A stretch of DNA of 64,000 nt from Acanthaster planci (GCF_001949145.1 NW_019091571.1:145416-209415); one strand, 5' to 3'; numbered from the stretch's first letter, positions 27,896 to 42,900 are shown. Translations and numbers: made by a program. Notes: generated by a model from the sequence alone, not told the origin.

Positions 27896-27994
27896 TCATG
27901 TGGACAACTTCTCCAGCTGGGATATGACTTCGTCTAGAAGGGGCGTGTCCCTCCGTCCTGGGTCGCCTTGCTCCGATAAGCTGCTACTCTCTCC
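27896..27994 (-). CDS. Terminal coding exon with stop
   Basis: The acceptor TTAATTGCAG precedes 32 codons and a TGA stop (27898-27896). The peptide begins GESSSLSEQGDPGRRDTP and ends LLDEVISQLEKLST, an acidic amphipathic C-terminal helix. The other two frames close within the exon, and the codon choice looks coding. It starts in phase 0, so it can follow exon 7 or the microexon of the DTD1 model, but it could instead belong to another minus-strand gene inside the 28-52 kb interval. The 3' UTR runs to lower coordinates; an ATTAAA-type signal on the minus strand lies near 27006 and an AATAAA near 26720. Confidence 0.5.
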   Translation of the reverse strand, partial: GESSSLSEQGDPGRRDTPLLDEVISQLEKLST

Positions 27995-30900
27995 CTGCAA
28001 TTAAGACGTTGGTTGGAGGAGTAAACGAAGGAGGATGAAAAAAAAAAAAAAACTGCAGCCAAAGAAATAATCAGCTGAGTGATGCAGTAACTGGACAAAT
28101 ATTTCAGCCGTCTAATTAATACAATTATGGTCTCTAGCTTGGACTATAATCTACAGGGGAAATGCTCACATCAAATTGACAGCAGAAGCAAGTTGTTAAA
28201 ATCTATAACAAAAGGGTTGCTTGCCCTGCTCAGCAATCTGCCAATCTGTTACATTTTAAGGAGTCTCACTCTGGATATGCACGATATGCACGAATGCAAT
28301 TGAATGTATCAAGCAATTCTGCAATGAGGAATAAATCACCATGCCTCTTACAGGTAGCCACTATCAAGGTATTTACCTCCATAACTTTAGATCAATGTGC
28401 CATTCCAGTAAACCTTGGTGTAGAGACAGATGGCAGGTTTAAAACATGCATAAATTTTGTATGGTGTTAAACCCTCCAGGCTCAACCATGTGTGAATTGG
28501 ATGCTGGTAGAAACTTGTGCTATGTGACTGCTGGGATCTTGCCTGGTAGTCTGTTAGCTTGCTTTCTCATAAGCCAACACGGACAAGTATAGGCAGTAGT
28601 TAATGCTCACTGTCACACAAACTGGAATAGCATGCTTAAGGCAGCCAATGAAATCCCTTGAACTAAAGATGGAATACCCAACCTCAGAGTCAGGCCATGA
28701 GTCTTGCGTAGGTAACTGTTTCAAAACTTGTCTCGGCCTATTGTATCCAATCAATTGGTGACTCTGCTTTGTACACACCAGGATTCTACAGGGGATGCTG
28801 ATCATATCTTGGAAACCTCCTAGACTTATCCTCAAGGAGCTAAGATGTCTAAGAAAAGTAGTTTAGATGTGCCACTGCAAGCATCCAGAGACTCTGGATG
28901 TTGTAGACAAGGTCTTTAATTATCAGATGAGCTAGGGTTGTCCGTGCTGACCCTACTTCCATTCTGTGTGCATCAGCTTAGCTTAGTTGATATCTCTCTG
29001 GTAAGGACTATGGCACATATTAAAGAGAATAAATCTTGGATAGTCTGGGAATTCTACAACAGTTGTCAACCAAGTCCAAGCCCAGGCTGAAATCACAGTT
29101 TCGTTGCAAAACCACAGACATATGAATCAAGCAACAATGAAATTACAGTGCGCCTGTAGAGGCTTGTCAAAATCTAGGGTAGATTTGCAATCAAACCTAC
29201 GAGCTATGAGTGCGTCAACCTTAGCTACATCAGACTGCTATTTAGACCTCAATAAGTGCCAAGAAAGGTCAAGAAGGTTAAAGTTTATTCCTATGCATTG
29301 CTTCGCAAGTCAGTCAAAGGACATCTGCTTGTTTATGCAACTGATGAAGTTCTAAAGTAAACCAATTTTCAAAACCAAAGGTTTATGCTTAACCCAGAAG
29401 AGGCCTTTCTTAGTTCAAAAAACCATGAACCAAAAATGAATGTAAAAGGTAGTTTATGTTTGACTCTGTATTTAGTGGAGATGTGTCAAATTTGGCTGAA
29501 ATGTAAAACTGGGCACTTACCAATACCAGTGCTGGGTCTGAAACATGAATATGCATGGTGCTCTGTAACATGAATATGCATTGTGCTCTGTGCAACAGGT
29601 TGTACATGTATTTCTTCAATTCATTCAAACTGTTTGAAATTCTTCTGGAGTTGAGTGTGCAAAATAATAGACTCCCTTGAATATTAAACACCTGACCATG
29701 CTCTTCCGGACTTGTGAGGGTGCTGTTGCTGTGATTTAATCAGGGAAGTCACTGTTCAGATGGCATGTTTTCGTGTTTTGATTTGAAAAAATGGTTCCTC
29801 GCTGACTTGTTCCAATAAATCTACACAGCAGTAACTTGCCTTCTATCAAAAAAACACAAGTTTAGTATAGGAAAACAAAAGTTTTGGCAGTTCTTGTGCA
29901 CAAATCAGTGCAACACTTAAGTTCAGCGCCTCAAATGACATCACAGCTTTCAAGAATCTAAAAGATTTGCATTTGCATAGAACAAAAAAGCCTCCAAACT
30001 ACAGATTGAAATGGCGAATTAAAAAATTGAAAATAAGGCTTACTGAAACACAGGATGCAATGTCAAGGACTGAAGTAAAAAAAGTGTATTACAGTATCCT
30101 TTTAAGCAGACTGTTACGGTGTGAGTTGGGCTTTTCAAAAATGCCTCAATGCTCTTCTGTCCGGGATCTATATTAGTAGGCGCCATGACCCAATCTCAGT
30201 AGGAGAGAATGCCACAATGAGAAAGAATCATACTCAGCCCTACAGGCAGACACCTCATGAATGCAGTAATGAAAGAAAAGTCACATGCTGAGTGCCCAAT
30301 GCTTTGTTTCGAAGAACTCATCAGCCAAACCAGCCAACTGTGTTCAATTATCCAAAGCTAAGATGGGAGATCTGGAGGGAATTAATTTCCTGTTTTTTTC
30401 CAAGAGCAAAAAAAAAATATGTTTCTATTCCTGGCATGCCAACAGGCCGACAGTGTGCTGCTCATAAACCATCTGAGCATCAATTCAATATGTGAGTAAT
30501 ACATAATTCATCTCTCCATTAAATGCTGCAAATTATGAGAATGTTGGAGGGTTAAAGGGATTTGGAACCTCAATAATCAAATGAGTTTTTAAATTCTGAA
30601 GGCACTTTCTTCTCTCCTTCCCTCATATTCTTAAAATCCCTCACCAAAGTATTTTGTAGCACAAAATTTGATGTGACAAACAATGGTTTTGAAGAACCTT
30701 CCAATTTTTGTTTATAAACGAACCTTTAATAGTTTGTGTTAATACTCAAATGGCCTTGATGACTAAAAACTACAATTATTTTTTTAAAAATGCAGGTAGA
30801 AAGGCATACTGCCATTTTGGTACTGCGACTGACATGACTAATCACATGGTTTGATATATGAGTATGTGGTGGGCAAGACCTATGGCGAGACAAATAAGAT

Positions 30901-33900
30901 ATTCATGATGTGATGTCTTTGGAAAAGCCAATTGCAATAGATCTCTTGCAGCTGGTACTCAGTGATGGTTCCTTTAACATGGCAAGTAACCAATGAAAAT
31001 CTGTGACATGCAATCCCTCTGTCAAATACTAGCCAACTTTAGTGTGAGTTTGAACTACATGTACATGGACATGACTCTTGTTTATTTTTCATGTGATGAA
31101 ATTGAATTCTTACCCTCAGTAGAAGTCGGTTGACATCAACAAATTGTTTTTTTTGGAGTAGTTCGAGAAGGATTAAATGAAAACTCATGCTTGGTGTCAT
31201 ACCATGTTTTATCTTGGTTGCCAGAGTTACACAGTCACTGGCATAGGTGAAGTGAAATACCCTTTATTTCCAACCGTTAAAGCTAAGCATATTTACAAAT
31301 AAGACTGTTTGGCTGTTAATTCTAGATCAAAAATGCTAGTAATCTGTCCAGTCCTCAAACATTTCAGTTGCATCCGGTCAACTGAAAATCACATGGAAAT
31401 TGTCATGAAGGGGCTTTGTCAACGGTGATGATTTCTTTTCTCTAGATTCTCAAGAGCAGCAGAGCTGTGTTCAGCCGATGAACCAAATTCTCAGAGGACA
31501 ATCATACCGGTACATTCACAGACAACAATGTGAGTTCAACACGCATGCCATTTGCAGAAAAACTGAGCGTGAACTATTATTGTCCTGGCTTATTTGTGAC
31601 CAAATTGCTGAGATAATCAGCAGTATTGATAATCTGACAGGTCAGACTGCAGACTGGTATTCACTTTATCACCTTTCTCTTACATCACTGTGTAACCCAA
31701 ATGGACAATCCATTAATCAAGGTTTTAGTGAGTCCACTGTGTGCTTCGAAGCCCTTGCAAGCATTGTACATGTACATAGCATTCTGTGCAGTTCCTGAAT
31801 CCATGTAGGTGCATTTTCTCACATTCAATTGGATAATCTTGGAATGTATTTTTTGGAAAGAAAAACAAGACTAACATGCAACTGAATATTCCTTTCCTTT
31901 AGAAAAAAAAAACAAAACACAAAAACTGCTGCAAACTGCTTGGTTGAAGAGACTTGAAATAAAAAAAGCTGAAAAACTTGAGGAATTAATAAATCTTTGA
32001 GCTTTACCCATTTTTCTAAAATTCAAACTGAAACAGTGCTAAGGAAATGGTATACAGTAGCTATGGGTGTTGTCAGGGCCAACTAATTGAAAAAAAAACA
32101 CCAATATGCTTGAAAATAACTTGAAATTGGCCCCCATTGATGGTTTTTGTCAGTTTTCAGCTGATGCATGCTTTATCCTCCCTTGCCCCTGAAAAATAAT
32201 CCTGGTGACACCTTTGACAGTAACTCTCATTTTGGACCGCCCCAAACATATTAATATTTTGACTTTTGTGCCTCAATTTGTTAATCTAAACCACAAATAC
32301 TAGTAAGACAAAAAGAGGGTGATTCCCCCTTTAACGCTTCAATTGCCTCTTGACTCCTACAACTCCTTGCCATTTAAAATCTGATTAAGTTAGGAAAACA
32401 TTGTGGGGTATTCACATCGGCGGGCATTGCTCGGAGCGGAGGAATGTGTTATTGAGTGGGATGGCAAAGAGTGACTGCCGAGGGTGATCTGATACACACA
32501 ATGATTGGACATCACTGTGCGAGCGAACGAGCGAGCGGGGTAGGCAGATCCCAGAGCAGAGGCCGTTCTGTAAGCGGGCATGTCAGGCACTAAACTCAAA
32601 TCAATGTTTCCATTGATTGGAAGGGATGGCTACCGGCTATCGTTGATGCAAAGACGATGGATGAAAATCAAGTTAGTTTCGGATGTGAGGTCACTAGGTC
32701 TCGATTTGAAAGATAAAAAGTGCACTGCTGAATAAGTACTCAAGACGTCTTCTTAAAACCGATGTCTCAACAATGAGCAAAGCCCAGAACAGACATATTC
32801 TAATGGCAAACCAAAGGAAAAAGAAGACATTGACTTCTATGAGGCAGCTCCCTGAAGTATGCTTAAGGTCATATTCCTCTGTGCTTCAGGCATAAACATT
32901 AACTAAAAATGGATTCTCGGGAATCTGATGAATGAAAAATTCAACAACAGTTTTCGCATTAATACTCACACGGCCGAGCATGGAAAACAATGCGTGTCTT
33001 CTTATCCCAATCAACGATGTCTACGTACATTAGTGAGGAAGACTGCAGAGCATGGGGGAAATTAACATAAATTGTAAAGTAATCTAATTACTGTCCAGCT
33101 GGGGGGGGCACGAGCGACCGGGCCCAGTGTTCATTGATTTTTAGTTCCAATTTTGATTCTCAACATTTGTACAGCAGTTTCCTAAATTTTTAGATCACAT
33201 TTTAAATCAGAGAAGATGTTTTCAGCCTATACAGTATCTATTTTCATTGTTCATTTATATTGAAAGATATTAAACATAAAGAATCAAAGCTGTAAATATG
33301 ACCTGGGTCACTAGTATGTGCCTTTTCTGCTGGTACAAGAAACTTCATCATTTATTCAAATTAAGATAAATCTCAATCTGCACTTCAATTTCCAATTTCA
33401 TTGCTGAGATGGTTTCTACAACCATTACTGCTTATATTTGATAAATTAGTTACCTTAATGTACGCACAGCAAGGGTGCAGCAGGAGTTTTAATGCGATAA
33501 AAGAACCCTCTTAATCAGTTTCAATTAAATTTCAATTTCATCAAAGCACTGGTCTACTTCTACAAGATTTCAATTTGTAAGATCATTTCCACTCTCTGCA
33601 CTCTCTGGACATATATGCATTTTCACTTAAAAATTCTGACAAAGTAGAGCAATTCACAAAAACTCTGGACAAACATCTATTTACATGTGTTGGTAGTTAG
33701 CTTGTTTTTCTGTTTTGATTCAAACTTGTTACCAAGGTTTTAAATCAGCAAGTAAACTAATCAAACTTAGCCTAAGATCGCCAAGAAGAGCACAAACGGT
33801 GTCTACCATTGTATCTGGGACAGAACGAGACCAAACAAAAGTTTCGTGAAAGTTCACAACATCATCCCACTCCTGCTGTTTGGTACATGTAAGTTGTTAT

Positions 33901-36900
33901 CTTCTCTTCATAATTCAATATCCCTCCTCTAAGCGAGCCGCAACTCAAAATAGAAGAGGACACTTCCATAACCCTTTCAAAAAAACGTGAAGGAAAGGCA
34001 CCGCTAATTGACCAGTTCACAGAACGTTCTAAAAATAAGCTCTTCCCACTTAAAAATGGATACTACATGTACAAGAATGTGGATGTATCTCCAAACTTGT
34101 CAGGAGATGGTGAAATAAGTTCCATGCGATTGGGGGATAAGTTAGAATTCCTGTGTTGATACGGAGTGGAATTTTGAAGTGTTTGTTCTCAGCATTGATC
34201 TGTAATAAAAACAGAAACACAAGGCCTTGGGTGGTGTGATTTCGGAGCGAGTAAAATCTCGCTCTGCTGTAATCTCGTCGGCATGGCTGACCACAAGGTG
34301 TGGGGCTTAATGAAGGATGCAGGCAACCAAAATAGAGTGCCTATGAATCGCAATGCCATTTAAATGCTAATGAATCTCTTCATATTTCTAGTACTTTGAA
34401 GGGTGTATTAAAGGTTACAATCAGTTGTGGCACAATGACAAATATGAAAATTGCATCTGTAAAATGCAAGTAAAGGCACATGTAACTGCCGAAAATATCA
34501 ATAAAATCCTGTGTCAAAGAAATATTGCATAAATTTCTCAGAAATTGCAACGGCCTACAATAAAATGACCCAAACATCGTTGTACATCATAGGAAATCCT
34601 TGCTCCTATCTACTTTTTAAAATTCCTGATTCTTTCCTTTCTCCATTCAGAATTTCAAATGTAGCACTGATCTGGGAAGTGAACAACGAAATCTGGACCA
34701 AATTGCTCCAAACAGAAAATTAAAATCGTTTCTAAAGACGTGGGAGGGAGGTTTACATGTAAACGGAAAAACTCTCCAAAAGAAGAAAAAAAAACTTTAC
34801 GAAAAATTAAAATTAATTAAAAATGCAAGATCGGGCCATACAAACTTAATTAAAAGGATCGGGAAAACTTGACCAAACTAGCAAACTTTATGTTCATGTC
34901 TGCCAAAGACGTAGCTGCTTCAAAGGATTAAGGTGAAGAGTAACATGGTGATTACACTGACCTCCATTTACTGTTGACAGGGGCATTTGTCAAACAAATT
35001 TAAGTCATGATTTTACATCTGTTTACACGATATTTACATGTTGATGGCGTTGTCGCTTCCATCACTTATTGTGTAGTCATACTCCAGTGTTTTCAGGTGT
35101 GAACAGAGTGGATTTTATCTCTCAGCCCTGTACAAACTCCAAGACCACCTGAAGATTTTGTCAATGGGCTTAATTGCTACCAGTGCATGTATAGACCACA
35201 AAAACAGAAAGGGACCCTTTTGATGCCTGGGTAATTAAGATGAGCCAGTGATGGCTTTGACACTGAGAGAGACGTTTCCCAGTTTCCAAACTGTGAGACG
35301 ATTTTTTTACAAGCTGAATACATCTGCCTTATGTAGTCTCTCATATGAACTCAAATTCCAAGTGAAGTCAGAAAGACAAAAATATGACGGGAGCAAGTTT
35401 GGTACAGAATATAATTAACACTCAAACAACCCTATTTGAACCACACTACTCACAAAGAGTTAAGGACCACTTTTCATTTTACGTATACTTTTTATATGAG
35501 ATATTTTACTGCTCAAAATGTGCATTTGATGTTTTGCAACATTTAAAAAAATGTTTATTCCAATGAGAACACCATCTTGACAAACAAACAATGAAAGAAT
35601 CAGACCCTACTCATTGCTTGGAAAAAATTACACGTTAAGAAAAAAAGGGTCCTTCACTTTTTTGAGTAGTATATATTGTAAAATCTCACATTTTGACATT
35701 GGCTGCAACAATCATGGTCCATGACATTTTGTACAATTATTTTCATGAGAATGGTTCCCTCTGTACTAATAAATGAAATCGGATATTGATAACCAGTGGT
35801 TCGATCATGCCCCAGGGCCTGGTTTCAAATGGTCGACGAGATAGTCCAAACCATCAAAAGCATTCAGATGACTTTGGTTGAACTAAAGTTCATTACAGTC
35901 AAAGCTCAAACTTGCTCCAGGATGATATTGAGGATGACACTTGAACAGCTCATGACTTGACTTAAGGCTGGATGAGAGGTGATAACTTGTAACGATACAA
36001 GATACCTTGATGACTAGTGATGACTTGTGATGACTTGAGAAAACTTGTGATGACCGTTGATGACTTGTAACGATACAAGATACCTTGATGACTAGTGATG
36101 ACTTGTGATGACTTGAGAAAACTTGTGATGACCGTTGATGACTTGTAACGATACAAGATACCTTGATGACTAGTGATGACTTGTGATGACTTGAGAAAAC
36201 TTGTGATGACCGTTGATGACTTGTAACAATTCAAGATACTTTGATGGCCAGAGATTATTTAAGATAACTTATGATGACTAGGATGACTAAAGATAACTTG
36301 TGATGACTAGTGATCGCTTATGATAATTTTGATGACTTGTGACAGCTAGTGGTGACTTGGGATGATGAGATTACAAACTGATTACGACTCTGAATTCAAG
36401 TGTCGTGCTCTTCAAAACCAGTTTAGTATGTTCTTTTCTGGCCTTGCCATGTTTAGCTTCCACCTCAGAAGAGAATTTGTCTGGTCAACACCAAATTGTG
36501 ATGCCACCAGTTTGTGGATCAACAACACTAGCCACACACAAATTATTAACTCAAGAAAAGGACTCAGGAGACTCCAACTAGTTCAAGGGTTCAAAGACCA
36601 CATCATTACTCATCATTTAAAATAAACAATGGTAGAGATGGATCAGAGACTCAAGCCCTTGAGAAATGAATGACCTAAGATGCACTTCAACTTGTAGCTC
36701 AGGTACGGACATTCGGGCGTAAGCCCTTTCTGCCACCCTCCACCTGAAGACTCTCCAACAGAAGGGTGTAATATGGAGGTGTACACATATACCCTATCAG
36801 GTTTCCAAATCTGGACACTTAAGTTCAGTGCCTGTTTTCCACTGGGATCCAACACACAATGACGAATAAAGAAGGGAGAAACAAATCCCCTATGAAAGTC

Positions 36901-39900
36901 AACACATGAGGAGTTGGTCACTAACGCATGATTAGATTCTGCGCACGCAGAGGCGGAATCAGAAGATTAAATTTTCAGGTGTTATGCATGACCAATGACC
37001 ACTGCCCGGCACGACTAAGATCAATTATTAATCATCAGCGCTGATGACAGATTTCCATCATGTTCTTCTCAGGAAAAGGGACCGTTTCAGTCGGCTAAGA
37101 CGCGGTCAGCAGCACACTTGTCTGAAGTCTCGTTAACCCTTGGTGCTGCATACAGATTCAAGCGTATTGACTCCACATCCTGCAAATAGCTTCAGGCAAT
37201 GTGAGAAGACAGACCGTAGGGAGACATGTAATACGCAAAAAGTCGGTAACCGCAAAGGAATTCAAAGTACCAGTCAGAGAACTTGTCAGAAAGAGCTCTG
37301 CATAATGTTATCTGTCCCCATAGCAGGCAATGAATGACTCCGACATAAGACGCTCAGATTCTGTTGATGACACATGTATATGCATTTCCTCTCTTGTATC
37401 AACCTGCATTTCATGTTTATTAGTGCAGCTTTGCAAGTGCATCCGACTGTGTGGGATTGACGAGCATGAACCACAACTGTTGATTACTGATGGGCCCTGT
37501 GCAAGATAACGGGCCAGTGACCAGGAGCAATCTTGTTGATGGGGAAAGGAAATATGGTCATTTGGCATACTGATGAGAACAGGAAAGCAGATGTAGACAC
37601 CATCAAACCCGATCCTGTTAGCAGGAGAGCCTGAAGAGCCACATCCTCAGCATGTTTGTACACTGCTGAGCATGGAAAGTTTGCTAAGCATGGAAAACAT
37701 ATGCTCAGCTTAAATGAAAGTGCCACACAAAATGATGGAGACTTTTTCTCTCACTTTTGCTTGAACATAAGTCACGTACCAGAGTTTCTGCTTTTCCTAA
37801 TCCTTGTCAAGCCCACAATTCAGACAAAATCTTTATGATAGAGGGACACTTCTGATGAAGAAGCTGTGTGGAGTTAGGGTCCTAACTTACATACCCGTAC
37901 ATGTATGATAGAACAGGTTACATTGTGAAAATCTTGGCGAACATGTTACATACCAACGGAATAGATGTACAAAAATACAGGAACATCTTGACAATAGTTA
38001 ACATAATAAAAATGTACGTGCACAAGATGTTTCCTTACTCAGCTCTGGTAAAAAGGCCACACAGTGGGGCTGTTTGTTTCACACAGATATCGATGATCAG
38101 GACCACAATCAGTGATCCATCATCGGCTCAGTGATACCAGAACCGACCTAATGGATGGAGCCAACCAGCAGCGTTGGGACCACTGATTGAGATGCAGACC
38201 CATGTGAAACAAACAGGCCTCCCACATCAGCCTACAGGGAAGGGCCCAACCCCCGCAGGCCTGTTTCAACCAGTCATAACAATTATGTAAGAACTATCTT
38301 TGCCGAATGGTTTCAATGTAACACTGTCGGAAATTTCTATGTGCTACACATGAAGAATATGTACAATACAAGTATCTGTTCAGTCTATTATATTTCACGG
38401 CAACATGAACGGACAAATGAATGAAAAGTCAACCTCCAGTCCAGGGCCTGCTGTGCTTGCATTAATCAAAGATGACACCTTTGACCCAGGTCTATTTATT
38501 GGTTGAGCCATTCTTGACATTGATGTCATATTTTCTGCCCTGGTAGTGGGCTCCCTGGTAATCCTGCTCACAAAACCCTATGAACCCATGTCATGGGAGG
38601 CTCTGATTGCTTTTAAGTTGGATTAACATTTGCCCTTTGAACTGGCACACTTCACCACACAACGTGTTAACTATTTAAACACCGTGGTCCACAACGTCTG
38701 TGATCCTGAAGTCTATTATTTGTGCAACCATTGTTTGTATACAATCCCCCGACAGTCCACATTTCAAAGAAGAACTTTCTTCCCATATTAAACCTTTTTC
38801 CTTCCATCAGTAATCTTTCACAATTTGAGCAAAATTTGAAGAGTTATTATTTTCTACCCCTGATTATTCAAAATTTTATCCGGTGGATTCAAAATAACGG
38901 CCTGAAATCAATGCAACAAGGGTGAATCTTTAATTTGGTGCTGGATTTTTGACTCAGAAAACTTATTTTCTATTAAAAATGAATTGATGAAATAAGTGCA
39001 AAATTTTGCAATTTCGATTTTTTTCGTTGTTAGAAATGGTCCACAATGTAGGGATGTGAACTTTTGTTCCGCACGCAAGGTGATTAATTTTTCAAGTGTC
39101 ACATGCATAATTTAGCGACTGTGCTGATGTGTTCTTCTTAGGCTTTTTACTCCCTCTGGTGTCATATCCCTTTTTGAAACGAAGTTGGAATATAATGGTT
39201 ACATCTTGAGTTCTTAATAGTGTCACTGATAGAATTATTATTCTATTCTGTCCTTAAGTCATTGTTGTTCAAAGAATAAACCTAATGCCAATTATTGTCA
39301 TTAATTGTCATGAATTATGGGGGGTTGTAGTAAACTTGGAAGAGCGAGCACATGGTTTGTCCCTTTTTCATTCTGAATGCGTCTTGTCAGAGAAGGGCTG
39401 GCGAAACGCTGAAGGTTTTACTTAATTTCTGCCATTCGGGGGGTAAGTTAAGTTTAAATCAAGTCATAAGCTGTTACTTTAAGAGACTTTTAACATGTTG
39501 GTTGGTGTGATAACGGTGCATTTAATTTGTAATTATGGTTCTTGACGCGCAACTTTTGTGTGACGTCGTCAAAGCCTTTGCAAGGTTGTGTGAGCGTGCC
39601 TTGTACATTTGCTGTGTGGCGACATTGTACATGCAAATCTTCATCACGCTTAAACGGTTGACGCAACGTCTCAAAGATTTGTACCTGACTTGTAAGGGTA
39701 CTTTTGTTTACATTTATTTTTAGCCTACTCCTGCTTTGGCTGCAGTACCTGTGTATAACCCAAGGCCTGGCATAGCCAGATTTATTTTGCATCAGGGTAA
39801 GATTGGGGTTCCTTTAATGTTGTACTCATGACTGGTTATTCATTTATTAAGGTTAGCTAATTTCATAAGGGATTTGGAGGACTGCATACAGAACAACAAA

Positions 39901-42900
39901 TGTCATTATAATTTTATATAGTAGCATATTGTGTTTCATATTTATTTAAGTACATGAATCTATGTACAACCCAGGTTTATTTTGAATCAAATACAGTGTA
40001 TATTTCATTGACAAGGCTTTTTTTTCAGAGTACTGGGTAATTCCTCATTATTGGTCGTTTTTGGAGGGATTACGGTCCTTTTGTGGTGTAATCCATCTGA
40101 AAGGGAGAATTTGGAAATAAATTGGAAATTTTGAATCAATAACTACTTGTTTGTGTTCACACCTTCCTTCTCTTGAGAGTGGAACCAACAAGCCACTGCC
40201 TCGTCACAATAAAATCTACTTTTTACACTGTTCTGAGATTTACCGTTATTTAAAAATCTTACTAATGGAGGAAAATTGTGTGTTGTTCGTGGTGTCTTGT
40301 TTAAATCTTCCCAAAATTTATTCATGCTTCTACACTTTGGTATTTTATAAGGTCAGTTGTTGAAAAATTCCGTGCTATATCGCCATTTCCTTGCACAATA
40401 CACAGTTGTCTGCTTGAAAATGAAGTGAACGTTGTCTCTATGGGGAATGAACACACATGCATGTTGGGCAATATGAAAAAAAACTCAATCGCTAATAAAA
40501 CTCAGAAAATAAATCAAACTGCGGAACATGTAAAGGAGGAATTTATTTAACAACTCGCCAACTAGATGTCATATTCAACCTGCCTTTGCCTAGTTTCAAT
40601 CCATCTGGCACTGTTACTGTAAATAGCTCTGATTAATTTATGTCCATAAAAAAAGTCATAAAATGCAACAGCATTAGGGGCGACACTGTTCCAATCAAGC
40701 AAGGAACAGCCACAGCCTTTTTCAAAGAGGATTTTTTTTAAATGGGCTTGTCAGACCTTATCAAGTCAGCCGACCAACTCTAGCCTAAAAGGAACTTACA
40801 GCAGGCCGCCGAGTGACCTTGACTGGTTGCTGAGATTAATGGAAGAGAAGTGAACTGACTGATGCAAAGAAAAATATGGGCAGTGCAAAATATGGCGGTG
40901 AATTGGGAGAGGTGTATGAAGAGAACATGGCCAAATCAGGGTCAGATTTATTTACAGGTAAATCCCTGCTCGATTTCTCTCATAAATAAACACACACAAA
41001 AATGTACGTCATTTCTATGGCAAATATAAAGTGTGAAAACAAAACATACAAAAATGTAATTTGAATGTTTGTTTTTAATGTAAAAAATGTTTTTAATACG
41101 TAACTGTGGTCTTTTCAGGACTGATCCATGATAAAGGACAACAGCAAATAATGTCAAAGAGTACCCATTCCAGCAATTCCTTCAGCAGCAATGTTGGCTA
41201 GGAGGATTTTGGTAATTCCTGTAAACCAAATCAGCTTGGAGTAAAAGGAACGTCGGCAAGAACAAGATTCAATGATCACCACTATGCTGACCCACGTCAA
41301 ACTGTTCACCCTCAAATCACATCACATGATCGGAATCAATACGAACCAACTCTAACACGTCAATTCGTGTCCATCGATATCGTCTATGCCCCAGGCTATA
41401 TACATGTATGATTAAATCAAGTCAGTTCGTCTGCCCATCCAGGCTTCAATTGATTGGATTTCAACATGGTTGTTTTGAAGTGGTACTTGGAGTGGTCATT
41501 AACGACTCCTGTATCCGTGTCTCAAGCAGCCTCCACCTTTTGGTAGCAGGAGTTTGGAGGATATTGCCGGAAGGGCAGTTTGCTCATCTTGCATTTCTCT
41601 GTTGCCAGACAGAACTTATCACTTCATTTTTCATCTCCATCTTCATTTGCCCTTTGTGAACCTTTTGGAATACATGTACATTGTAACACAAGTAACATAC
41701 ATGTGGTCAAAAAAACAGTGAGAACTTACTTCCTGAACATAATACATCTAAGTGTTGATACATATTGGCAACATGACTGCCTCTGAAAGCACTCAACGCT
41801 GTCACTTTGCCATGGTTAAATTGCACTTTTCAGGAAATATAGCCCCAACCATGGGAGCCAAAAATGGTAATACTGAACTAGGTGAATTTATGACATGATA
41901 AATGGAAGGGAAAAGGATTTAGGCCAGGCCAACTGCATTGCCAATTCCTCAAATTTTTACACCGAACACAAAGAAACGATATCAGTCATGATGTATTCCT
42001 GTCAAGATGAAAATGAAATAAAAGTATGAGTGCAAGAACAAATGGTGAAGTTAAGACGGTGCCTAAAGACATCATGAATTTTACATTAATTTCATGGGAA
42101 CAGTGCCAGGAATGAATAGCATACGTGTAGAGTAAGGTTATGTAGACACATGCCCACCTATACGTACAGTATCTAATGAGTTACATATACGTTGTACAGA
42201 AAATGGTTAAATACAGTACATGTACAGGTATGAAATCAGCTTGTGACCACTTGGAATGTTACAGCTCACCATCAAAATGGACATGGTTCACTACTAAACC
42301 AAACCTCCTACCCGGGTGATTTGTAAACTCAAAAGAAATATTATCCATCAATTTTTTTTATTACATGAATGCTTCTGTGATAATCTGTGAGAAAAACTTT
42401 CCACTTGTACAAAAAAAAAAAACGGACAAGTGTATGTGCTATCCTTTCATCATATCCAAGGTAAAATTGCAATTGGACCAGGGCCGTTTTCCAATATTCA
42501 ACTTCGTCTCCGTCTCAGGCTTCATGTAGGAAACTAATCCCCGATCGTGGGCCTGAAGCATTTAACTTAAATTGAAATACTGTAATGTTTGGCTCTTTTG
42601 CATCTTACTTGATGTTTTGTGGCACTATCAGACTTACTATTGCGCTTACAACTTCAAAGTCAGGAAGTAAAAAAAACAGTTGAAGCCTGTGACAGAGCCC
42701 AAGTCGAGTATTGGAAAACGGACCAGGGTACAGATAACTGCATGTGCTGTTTGTGTTTTTAACTAAGTGCATTCAAGGCAGCGATTCTAATGCATGAAGG
42801 CAACAGCCCAACAATCTATCATAGTGGCTTGGTGATGTTTTGGTAGAGAAGAGACTTCCCACTTAGAGAGATAGCTTGTCTGTCCTCTCATGGTGAAATC

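Larger units (their letters stand above)
27995..40799. other. Putative long intron, part 1
   Basis: Non-coding, rich in TACATGTA palindromes. It holds the 78-bp minisatellite, a family-B MITE and conserved-looking patches near 32395-32600, 34240-34390 and 36985-37075. No further exon could be supported. Confidence 0.45.

Noticed and set aside
29517-29545. Possible 17-nt minus-strand microexon between TTCATGTTTCAG and GTAAGT
   Set aside because: Its length would break the frame of the DTD1 model and the pyrimidine tract is weak.
35962-36234. 90-codon minus-strand frame with a repeated peptide
   Set aside because: It is only the 78-bp minisatellite read in a frame that stays open because 78 is divisible by three. 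It is also not a CRISPR array: units are head-to-tail with no unique spacers.
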